A DNA stretch of 64,000 nt from Ganoderma boninense. Taxonomy: Eukaryota > Basidiomycota > Agaricomycetes > Polyporales > Polyporaceae. The DNA lies in the NCBI GenBank assembly GCA_002900995.3, contig CM035311.1:1426001-1490000 (forward strand), in the 5' to 3' direction. The position numbers and the translations under genes are program-made. Positions 24,093-33,554 of the stretch are shown piece after piece; position 1 is the stretch's first letter; each line of letters opens with the position of its first letter. The notes beneath the pieces were generated by a model. That model had not been told where the DNA came from and did not search any database. It was given only the letters and a program-made list of their open reading frames with translations.

Positions 24093-24655
24093 TCAGACAG
24101 AGACCGGGAACTGCCAGTCCTTCGTGCCGTCGACCGAAACCTTGATACGAAGATAGAATTTTCCTTCCCGCACCACCTCTGAGACATTCGATATGCTGAT
24201 GGTGGCATTCGAAATGAACGGGACATCCAAAATACACTCCAGCGGGGCGTCACCCCAGCTCAAAGTTTGATCTGGTCTACTACGTTCAGAAGTTTTCAAA
24301 GACCAGAGTCAATGGAGCGCTTACCAAATGCTGTCATAGAGGCTCGCATCGTATGATACTGCCCTCTTAGCCTCCGCAGGGATGCGTGACTGAGGCACTA
24401 GCCAAGGCTGCAGGGTCTCGTGAGACTGGTGATTGCGAAGTGAAGAATCTAAGTGCACATATAGTAGACAGAGTACGACAGGAAGCCATCCTGCGGCGTC
24501 GGAGGAAGAGGAAAATGGATACTGGCCTTCGGGAGAGGACTTGTCTCACTGCCACTGCGACTCTCAGCTCCGCGCTGGAGGAAGTTCTGACTCAACGTCC
24601 GGTGTGAACTTGAATCAGTGGACTCGGGCCGTGATTCATGGAGCAGAACAGGCAC
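24093..24655 (-). CDS. Possible three-exon hypothetical protein
   Basis: A minus-strand model can be built from 24655 to 24093. An exon starting MPVLLHESRPESTDSS ends near PPTPQDGFLSYS. A 45-nt intron follows, then an exon reading SHETLQPWLVPQSRIPAEAK and AVSYDASLYDSI. After a second intron with a good GTAAGC donor comes an exon with LSWGDAPLECILDVPF and VREGKFYLRIKVSVDGTKDW. The last part looks like beta-rich coding sequence, but no family is recognised and the first intron has a weak donor. It sits between P450-2 and TGS1. It may be a real small gene, a decayed one, or partly chance. Confidence 0.3.
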
Positions 24656-25018
24656 GTCAGAGCATGGAGCTCAAAAACGGAGCAGTTGCGAAGCCATACT
24701 CACGACACAAAAGTGGCCGCTGTCCGGAACTCGAGGGCTCGATGGTCAACTTGAGTTGACGTTAACGTTGTGAACGAACGTTGAGCGCTTGAACGTCTAC
24801 GCCCGGCACAGGGGTCCGTGGGAACTTGGAGACGCTCGGCCTGGCTCAGTCCTGCTCTGTCCTGCTCGCTTGTGCCTCGTCCTGTTGTCGTCCCAAGCAA
24901 GTCCCAAGCCTATCCCAAGTCCGTCTTCTGTACTTGCGCAATTGCCCACATCAGCAAGCCCATCCCATACGCATATCCATATCCTGCTCCACCTCGCAGG
25001 CGACGCACTTGATACATC

Positions 25019-26182
25019 ATGGGAAAAAGGAGGAGCAACATTTCTGGGCTCGCGCGCTTCGTCTTCGAAACAGCTGCCTCGCCTCAACCTGACCTCTCTC
25101 TTTCTGCCGAGTCAACAAAGTGCGGCAAGGCTTCTGAACCACCTGGCACAGACCGTCGTGGAGACTCCGACGCGCTCGACACTCGGCCGAAGAAGAGAGC
25201 AAAGCTGCAAACGGAACTTCTCGGTCCAGGCTTGGACAAGTACGACGCGACGGGTCTCGTCCCGTTCTACACAGAGGCGTCTCAGGTCCCGACGCATCTA
25301 CAAAAATGTGCGTACGCCTTTTCATCGGGCTCTACCGCATACATGGACCTGCGTCTTAATGTCGTATCAGACTTCTCCCAGCGAGAACGGTTCTTCTCCT
25401 TGTATTCCTCAGGCTGTCTCTTGGACGAAGAGGGCTGGTATAGCGTCACGCCCGAGGCTATCGCCGATCAGATCGCCGAGAGGTGTCGGTGCGACGTCGT
25501 CTTGGACGCTTTTTGCGGGGTTGGAGGCAATGCCATCGCGTTTGCGAAGACGTGCGAGCGAGGTGCGTCCCCCAGTCGTATACAATTGGGCCTCCCTTTT
25601 CATGCGCTCGCCTCCTTCCGACCGATGTCGCCAGTGATTGCCTTGGACGTATCACCAGTACGGCTCGCCCTTGCAAGACACAACGCCGCGCTCTACGGCG
25701 TGGAAGATCGAATAGAGTTCATCCTGGCGGACTTCTTTTCCTTCGCGCGCACCCTAAAACAGCGTCCTGGGCGGAAGATTGACGTCGTATTCCTGAGTCC
25801 ACCCTGGGGCGGCCCTTCCTATCTCTCTGGGACCCTTTCAGGGAGCCAGTCGTCCAAAACTGCGTCTTCGTCTAGCCCTCCTGTGGTAGCCCATGATCCT
25901 CCAGAAGAAACGTGCGCAGACTATAGCCTGTCCAGCGTTCGTCCTGTACACGGTGCGGAGCTGTTCAAGATCGCGCGAGGGATCACCAGCAACGTCGCGT
26001 ACTTCTTGCCGAGGACTACTAGTCTTGAGGAGGTCTCTCGTCTCGTCTCTTCCCAAGATCCCTCCACCATCGCTTCCGAGCGGGTAGAGGTAGAGGAGGA
26101 ATGGATGGGTTCCAAGCTGAAGGCCCTCACTTGCTACTTCGGTGGCCTCGTTACTGGCCAAGAGGACCTTTTCGACGCGTAG
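25019..26182 (+). CDS. TGS1: Trimethylguanosine synthase (snRNA/snoRNA cap hypermethylase)
   Basis: Exons 25019-25562 and 25635-26182 give 363 aa. The enzyme transfers two methyl groups from SAM to the N2 of m7G caps, making the trimethylguanosine cap of snRNAs and snoRNAs in the nucleus or nucleolus. The sequence shows the TGS1 arrangement: the substrate-binding lead YSSGCLLDEEGWYSVTPEAI, SAM motif I DAFCGVGGNAIAF, the acidic loop VIALDVSPVRLALARHNA, IEFILADFFSFA, and catalytic motif IV FLSPPWGGPSYLSG, whose Trp stacks on the cap. The N-terminal 60 residues are basic (KKRAKLQTE) and probably nuclear-targeting. The 72-nt intron 25563-25634 has GTGCGT...CCAG ends but is in frame and stop-free; removing it restores the normal CER-VIALD spacing. 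The start is the first ATG of the frame. Confidence 0.93.
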   Translation: MGKRRSNISGLARFVFETAASPQPDLSLSAESTKCGKASEPPGTDRRGDSDALDTRPKKRAKLQTELLGPGLDKYDATGLVPFYTEASQVPTHLQKCAYAFSSGSTAYMDLRLNVVSDFSQRERFFSLYSSGCLLDEEGWYSVTPEAIADQIAERCRCDVVLDAFCGVGGNAIAFAKTCERGASPSRIQLGLPFHALASFRPMSPVIALDVSPVRLALARHNAALYGVEDRIEFILADFFSFARTLKQRPGRKIDVVFLSPPWGGPSYLSGTLSGSQSSKTASSSSPPVVAHDPPEETCADYSLSSVRPVHGAELFKIARGITSNVAYFLPRTTSLEEVSRLVSSQDPSTIASERVEVEEEWMGSKLKALTCYFGGLVTGQEDLFDA

Positions 26183-26463
26183 GTCTGTCACGGGCTTCCC
26201 TTCGATGCTGCTATATATTTTTGTCCTCTTCTATCTACATTGTCTCTTGCTTCCGCGAGGCGTGTCCGGCCTTTCAGTCCCTCATCGTGCATCGATCGCC
26301 TTGTGTTTTCTTTCTGACTCTTTTCACTCCAATTCGGCGAGGCGAGGCGGACAGAAGCCTGCGCGCTTAGATGATTCTTATCGCCCCCCCTTTACCTCGA
26401 CACACCTGCGCGCCTGCTCCTTCCTTCCAGCCACTTCTACTTATATGAGGTATTTCTCTTGGA

Positions 26464-26830
26464 ATGGCCTCACGGAAGAAGACGAATCCTTCGAACGCCT
26501 ATGACATGGATGCGCCTTGCGACGACGCGCTTTCGAGGACCGTCAGAGCACTCGCCGATCCCGCAGGGGTGCAAATCGTTCAGACGCTTCCTCTAGACGA
26601 GGTTCGTCATACCTTCTCTGTTTGCTTGTTGTAAGTGGTAGAGAAATTGCAAGATGTCCTCACACTGAATTCATAGATATTTGGACTTTGATACCGGAAG
26701 AACCGCCTGAACCTCGTCGATACTTCAAAGACTTTTTACTCATTCTTCAAGTTTCTGGATCGTGCGAACCGCATCTCGATCTGGAAAGCGTCATTACGCC
26801 AGGTCGCTGGTTCATCCGATAGACGTGAGT
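26464..26830 (+). pseudogene. F-box/zinc-finger family copy A, N-terminal relic
   Basis: Exon 1 (26464-26601) begins MASRKKTNPSNAYDM and ends QIVQTLPLDE, matching the start of the other array copies. Exon 2 opens at 26677 with ATATTTGGACTTTGA, equivalent to IFG-L followed by a stop, where intact copies read IFGHLHP. A shifted frame then still shows NLVDTSKTFYSFFKFLDR and NRISIWKASLRQV, the rest of the F-box. After about 26830 the similarity ends, and the other eight exons are missing. This is a decayed, truncated copy closest to E and G. It marks the left edge of the array. Confidence 0.7.
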
Positions 26831-27395
26831 TGAGGGAATCTCTGGGGGTACACAACCCCGTAAGTATGGCGGTGGTTCATCCGATACCGCAACGGGTGCA
26901 CTGTGGCGCCGTGAGTTTCCGCAGACCACATATACTGTCGTGTGATACAATGTCTAACCCTCCTGGCAGGTCCAACCCGGTGCGTTCCTACAGGCAACAC
27001 CCAGACCGGCAATTGGAGCAAGGAGAGAGATCTAGAGAGAGGAAGATCGAGGAAAGATTGCCGGAGCTAGCAGAGGCTATCGTCGATGGACCGATTCCCC
27101 ACATCCTGACACGACGCCACTCTACGGTGGTCCCGGAGCAATTTGTCCAGGACTCCACTAATCCAATCCAATCCAATGTATGAAAGCATACACATACTGA
27201 ACAACTTGAAGTGAAAGCGGCATGGCGCCCTAAACACTTGCCCTGAAAATACACAAAATAGTTTGTGGAACGGTGAATGACTGGCCTCTGATTCGCCGGA
27301 TTGAATCCAGACGCCGTCCAAACGCGGCACGATGAATTTGCGGTGCGGATGACTCGCCTCAGCCATCGCCAAGCTCCGCGGCGCGGTTACCGGTT

Positions 27396-27414
27396 ATTGT
27401 TCGCCTAATCTGGC
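27396..27414 (+). promoter_or_regulatory. Conserved upstream block of copy B
   Basis: The 19-mer ATTGTTCGCCTAATCTGGC lies 86 bp upstream of the ATG of copy B. Copy C carries the same 19-mer with one mismatch at 30483-30501, while the surrounding bases differ more. It may be a shared promoter element or just residual duplication identity. Confidence 0.35.
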
Positions 27415-27499
27415 CACTCGTTCAAGTTGAAAACTCGCGTATGTTCGGGCGCCTCTCGCCACACTGCTCTTCATCCGCATCTACCACCTGCTCCCTACA

Positions 27500-29583
27500 A
27501 TGCCTCCTCGAAAGAAGCCTAAGGTGTCCCACCTCCAGGAGGGCCCGACAGCCAATCTTCGCCGCTCTACGCGAACGAACCGCAAGCAAGCCAATGACGT
27601 CTCCGCGAACGCGCCCGAGGTCCAACCACCGGTCACCTCCGTGGTCAAGTTACGCAGAGGATGCCTGAAAGAAATCCCAAACTTCGCCATCGAGATACAA
27701 CTTATGGTATGTCTTCGCGTCTGTTCTCTTTCAGACACTCTCTGATCACGACTCGTCTAGATCTTCGGGCACTTGCACCCGCAAGACCTCTTCAACCTCT
27801 CTCGCACGGCCAAGATATTCCACGGGTTCTTCTTGCACCGCAGCAACGAGGCGCTCTGGGACGCCGCGTTGAAGAATGCTGAAGACTTGCCCGAGAAACC
27901 GCAGTGGTTGAGTATCCCGGCGTTTATACATCTGCTCTACTCGCCACATTGCCATGTAGGCTATTCACTTGTCCCCTACGCCCGCACCGGCATGGCCACT
28001 AACCTTCTCGTGCGTAGAACTGTGGTTGTGCCAATATCCGCAAGGTTGAATGGCGGTGGTTTGCACGGTATTGTTCTAAATGTTTTTCGATAGTGTAAGC
28101 AATGGTTCCGTCCATCCTTGGTTCGGGTCGATTCAAGCTCAATCTTCGCCTGTAGCACGTGCGAACCAGATGACGTCTTCCACCAACTTTCTGAAGTCGG
28201 CTGCAATCTTCGCGCTGCCGATGTCCTCGACAGGGTCGAAATTGAAAGGACTGATGCCACCTCTCGGTAAGCGAGCGGATGTCCCGTTTGCCGGTTGTAC
28301 GACAATCTGGGAAGCTCACTGACAAAGGTGAGTGACTGTTATCTTGTATTTACTATCCAACATTTTCCTGAGTCAAGACAATACACAGGGTGGGAGAAGG
28401 TGCAAGCGGCACTCCATACGTTCCTCTATGAGACTCGCGATGCACGACTCAAGAAGGAGCGCGAGGCCCTCATCAAGGATCGATTTGCCGAGCTCGACAA
28501 AGCCATCCTCGCGCACTGCGTCACCATCCCTCGGAACGCGACCATGGATTGTCATCCAGTTGCCCTGGATTTCGCCCTACAAGCAGAGCTCGAGCCGGTG
28601 GCGAACGCGCCGAGCTTGGAGACTGTCACACAGGAGTCGTTCGCGGTCATCGTACCCCAGCTTGTGGCCAGGTGGGAAGCCGAACAGCGGCAGTCACTCC
28701 AGGCATACCTCCGACAATTCATCGCGACTCCCGTGCCCCAGGGCGCCGATATACTCGATCTCGCAATCGCGATATTCTACTCTCCGTCGTTTTGTTCTCC
28801 TAAGGAAGTTCGGAGGATGCGCTATCCTTACCTTCTTACCTTGCCATTTTTCCGATGGAGTGACTTGACTTACGGGCACTACGCTTACCCTGCACGTCCC
28901 GGGTCGCGTTCAGGACCATGCGACACGAAGCAACTGCAACTCAAGGCGGTTGAGGTGGGCATCAAGTGGATGCGCAAAGTAGTCGTGGCACTCGGCCTGG
29001 ATCCGGACACCGCGACATTCGCGGACCTCGAGCAGTGCGAGGGGCGGCTGCGCTGCCTACAGTGCGCTAAAACCGAGGGGAAAAAAGATTACGTTTATAC
29101 TTGGGAGGCTGCGGTAAGTGTCCTATAACTATTTTGATGATGACCACTAGAGCACGATGCTGAAGCGCATCTGGACCTGGGTATAGTTCGCACATACGGC
29201 GGAGAACAACACGACGCATTCGTATTCTCATAATAAGTATCCGCGATCCGTACACCACCGCTGGAGTCTTGTCAAGAAGGCAGAAATGCCCAAGGTGAAG
29301 GAACGCGAGGCGGTGGCTCATGAACTCACGGTTGACTCGGATTGCGTGTGGTCGTGCGCGTTGTGCGCAGATTGGAAGGGGAGTGGAACAAATGGGAAGG
29401 TCCGAGAGCACCTTTCTTCCGAGTGAGTCCCTTATATAGTTCACTATGCCGTGGCCGTAGATCATCGCTAACGTTGCTTGTAGACACAATATCACAGACG
29501 CAGACGGCGCCATGGACGACGAAACCATCTTCTGGAGCCCGATCCACAACTGGTATTTGAAGAAGCCGGCTGTGCAGCTATAG
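27500..29583 (+). pseudogene. F-box/zinc-finger family copy B, internal deletion
   Basis: Recognisable exons are 27500-27706, 27761-27955, 28018-28094, 28156-28266, 28389-29113, 29187-29422 and 29484-29583. The N-terminus is MPPRKKPKVSHLQEG. It is followed by the F-box (IFGHLHPQDLFNLSRTAKIF), a CHNC...CSKC zinc motif, the large exon-8 domain and a C-terminal C2H2-like finger (CALCADWKGSGTNG then HLSSEH). Relative to copy C, everything from the start of intron 4 to the middle of exon 7 is missing: the GTAAGC donor at 28267 runs directly into remnant ERMSRLPVV. Exon 4 ends in phase 2 while exon 8 needs phase 1, so no simple splice restores the frame and reading on meets TAA at once. An N-terminal product of about 195 residues could still be made. 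It is most similar to copy C. Confidence 0.7.
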
Positions 29584-30603
29584 CAGAATGCATTTGCTGT
29601 AGTCTTGATGTGGAAGTCTAGGTATAGCTGCTAGTTCTTCCATGGACTGTGCGCTGCGCGTTGCTTGGCTGTTCCCCTTCAACGATGCCATTGCAGAGCG
29701 TCAGTCTCGTGGTGTTGACTAAAGTCTCATCGAAGCATTTGTGCAACGTCGGGAAGGCTTTATTGTACACACCACTTGTATTCTGATCATGAATGCACAA
29801 TAACGGGAACGCACGTTGAGTTTCTCTGCCCTGGCACAGTGGCAGATTTGGTAGAGTCGAACGGTGCCGGTGAGCGCTTGAATTGCCTGTTTTGTCGTCG
29901 GAGCTGGGTTCCGACCTCATCCGAGGTATCGATTAGGCGCCGAGAGTAGCCCAGGTTTCGGTGCGGATCTTTATTACTTCACCCAACCTTGGCCCTTTGC
30001 TTTCTCGGGCAGCCTTAGGCTCACCACACATAGACGCAACGATGCCTTATTGGGACAATGACTCATTTCATAGGTGCGTTATCGACCTTAAGCTGGCTAC
30101 GAACAAGGCACTGCTGTGCGCCCTGGGAGTGCCGCTCTGTCCCCGGTCACTGAGCGCTCCACAGATGGACATTCAGAAACAACAGCTACTATCGGTAGAG
30201 CCGCTGATAAGGTCAATTATTCTCCTTGATACTTCTCCAAGCCGCGGATCTATCATGACGTGTTCCTGTCTGTCAAGACACCATTTCGACATGCAGTCCT
30301 AGTAGCTCTCAAGGAGCTCGGCTCGGTTTCAGTTGGTGTGGCACAGGTTTGCTATACACTCCAATTGTTGAGACAATATGACTCCGCCTTCAAAAGACCG
30401 GCTGAATCGAATCAAGGCTTTCATCTACATTTGGTACCATGACTTGCCCCATCAATCGCCGCCTCCGGTCTCTGCGTCAGCAATTGTTCCCCTAATCTGG
30501 CGACGAGGCGATGAAGTATAAGCACTGTAAGCAGGTATCCAGCCTACACCCCTCGCCATTCTTCCCTTCGACTGCATCCACCACCCACTTTCTCCTCCCT
30601 ACA
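29584..30603. other. Spacer between array copies B and C
   Basis: I see no supported gene. A 113-codon plus-strand frame at 29961-30302 has no recognisable domain. The only signal is the conserved 19-mer ATTGTTCCCCTAATCTGGC at 30483-30501, 103 bp upstream of the copy C start. Confidence 0.5.
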
Positions 30604-33223
30604 ATGCCTCCCCGCAAGAGAGCTAGGACCGACCATGTCCAGGACGGCAGCCCTGATCGCGCGGCTCGGGCAAGCACCGATAGCAAAGCGATCACCGCCA
30701 CCACCAACGATGTGCCGAATGGCGGACTAGTCACCTCAGTGGCGCGATCTGTGGCGAAGCTGCGAAGCGGTTGCCTCAAGGAGATTCCAAACTTTGCCCT
30801 TGAGATACAACTCATGGCAAGTCTCGCCCTCGCTCACACTGTACCTCGAATGTATCTGATATCCACGCCACTAGATCTTCGAGAACTTGCACCCTCAAGA
30901 TCTTCTCAATCTGTCTCGTACGTCAAAGACATTCCACGGCTTCTTTTTGCATCGGAGCAACGAGTCGCTCTGGGTGGCGGCCATGAAGAATGCCGAAGAC
31001 TTGCCCGAGAGGCCGCCGTGGATGAGCATACCCCGCTTCATTCATCTCCTCTACTCCCCTCATTGCCACGTAAGTCATCCAATGGCTACTTGATCCCGTC
31101 TTCACATGAATTTTCTGGCCGGATTCTGGGCGTAGAACTGCGGTTGTTCGAATATTCGCAAAGTTATATGGCCTTGGTTCGCTCGTTACTGCTCCAGTTG
31201 TTTAAAGGAAATGTAAGTATCGCTTTCTGCCCTGCGTTCTCGCATGAAGTTTAGTTTTCTGTCAACAGAACATGTAGCGAGACAGAAGCTGATTGCCTAC
31301 TTCGGGAGGTTGACTGCCTCACCTCGGCGCATTTCTTACTCCATTCGGTCTGTTTCAAAGGCACAAATTTCCACTGGCGGTCTCCGTAGGTTGATTCCTG
31401 TGCGTATTGCCTCGAGCGATTGCTGATGGATTACAAGCCACCGGTACCTCAAACTACAGATAGATGAGCTGAGTTCCCGGTGGACTGCTCTTCCTCAGCC
31501 CGTGGAGTTGGCAACATTGGACAACTTCGCGTTACAATGCGTGAGGGATCTCACAACTCGGGTAGAGGTCCGTCCACGTAACTGTTGGACTAGATTTTGT
31601 CAACTGAGTAATGTTTCAGTACTTTGTCCCCTGTGAGAAGTGGTACAAGGAGCTTGAGAATGCCCGTGTGGATAGCCGGCGAAGCGGGAGGGCGGAGCGT
31701 TTTGATGCGTAAGTACCTAACTTTGAACGGCATAGGTTCTGTATTCGACTATTTATCTGACAACTGCAAACTAGCATACTAGATAGGTTGAAAGAGACGG
31801 GGTGGGAGAAGGATCTGCACTTCCTTGGCGAGAAGGGTCTCGACCAGATGTCTCGTTTGCCGGTTGTACGACAGTCGAAGAAGCTGACTGACAAGGGTGA
31901 GGCGCCACCGTGCTACTGTTCTGGTCATCCACGACACTCCTAACATATTGAATAGAGTGGCAGAAGGTACAAACGGCACTCCACGAGTTCCTCAGCGACA
32001 CTCGCACCGCACGACTCAAGCAGGAACGTGAGGCCCTCATCAGGGAGCGGTTCGCCGAGCTCGACAAGGCCATCATCGCGCACTACGTCACCATCCCTCG
32101 GAACGCGACCATGGAGTGTCGTCCGGTCGGTCTGGATCTCGCCTTACAGGCAGAGCTCGAACCCGTGGCGAACGCGCCAAGCACAGAGTCGATTACCCAG
32201 GAAACGTTCGCGGCCATCGTGCCCCAGCTTGTGACAAGCTGGGAAGCGGAGCAACGGCAATTTCTCCAATCGTACCTTCGGCAGTTCATCAGGACGCTGC
32301 CGCCTCAGGGCGTCGATATCCTGGACCTGGCCATTGCCATCGTGTACACGGGCAGCTCCGCCTACCAGAACGTCCGCACGATGCGCTACCCGTACATTCT
32401 CGCGCAAGGCTTTCGGCACTCTGAACCACGCAGCGAGTGCGACGACTTCCCGCCCAGCCACTATGCTGCCCCGGCCGCCTCCTCCTCGAAGGACCGGCCA
32501 TACAGCCTCAAGTCCCTCAAGCCGAAGCAGGTGGAGGCGGGCATCAAGTGGATGCGCAGCATCGTGGCGAAGCTCGGGCTAAAGCCAGATACCGCAACGT
32601 TCTCGGACCTGGAGCAGTGCGGGGCACGTCTGCGCTGCCTGAAGTGCGCGGAGGAGGGCGAGGGCCATATGCATGCATACACCTGGGAGGCTGCGGTGAG
32701 CACCTTGCACAGTCCTGAAAAGAGCACGGCGGTGGCGGCGCAGCGGGATGGATGCTGATGCTCGTCTTCTCTACAGTTCTCGCATACTGCGGAACACGAC
32801 ACCGCCCAATCCGACAAGGCATATCCGCGATCTTCACATGTCCGCTGGGCCCGCGTCGACGAGGCCGATATGGCGAAGGTTAAAGAGCGCGAGGCGGTCG
32901 CCCATGCACTCACGGCGGACTCCGAGTGTCAATGGTCGTGCGCGCTGTGCGTCGACTGGAAGGGGTGGGGAGGCGAAGAGAAACCCACGAGCCGAGTGCA
33001 ACCTGTTCCCAGAATTCGGAAGGATCCCATTGCTTCTGGCAGGATCCGAGAGCATCTTGCTTCCGAGTGAGCGTCTTGCTTTGTCTTTACCCTATTATGA
33101 CACCATGGCTGAAGTGAGCTTTTCAGACACAACATTACAGACATGAACGGCGCCATAGAGGACGGAACAATCTTCTGGAGTCCTCTGCACAACGATTTGA
33201 GAAAGCCGGCTGTCGAACTGTAG
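30604..33223 (+). CDS. F-box/zinc-finger family copy C (intact)
   Basis: Ten exons: 30604-30816, 30875-31069, 31136-31212, 31269-31385, 31438-31567, 31620-31708, 31775-31896, 31956-32695, 32777-33066 and 33127-33223, giving 689 aa. A basic N-tail (MPPRKRARTDHVQDG) precedes an F-box (IFENLHPQDLLNLSRTSKTF) and a four-Cys zinc motif CHNC...CSSC. A helical middle follows, then the exon-8 domain with HYVTIPRNATMECRP, MRYPYILA and GLKPDTATFSDLEQC. The C-terminus has CLKC...HTAEH and a C2H2-like finger CALC...HLASEH whose loop is about 20 residues longer than in B. F-box proteins are usually SCF ubiquitin-ligase adaptors; that role is inferred. Intron 1 has a GC donor (GCAAGT...TAG). It lies head-to-tail with B and D, but an opposite-strand sedolisin gene separates it from D. 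Confidence 0.8.
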
Positions 33224-33554
33224 CAGGAGCGCTCCGCTATCCACGTGACGGCAGGACTCGTCGTGAGGATGCTGGGCTGGCCGGTTATCCCACTGTAGTA
33301 TAGCATAGCGATTGCATAGCATCTCACGATGGTGGCGCACATATGATACATACCGAGTTATCGAATCTCGCCATGTTGAAACTCACGCTGGGACATCGTC
33401 AGTGGTACATCGTACCCATCACAGTAACTCACACCGTGCGTATCGCAGAGTCCGATAATCTTCAAAGTGTAAGTGATGTTCGTGCTAATGCGTTCATGAC
33501 CGTGAATATCCTGATGTCCGTGGTTTGGGAATGAAGTATCTGCAGCGGATGCGC

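Noticed and set aside
24789..25637. 282-codon plus-strand frame overlapping the TGS1 start
   Set aside because: It is out of frame with TGS1, whose SAM and SPPW motifs are unmistakable.
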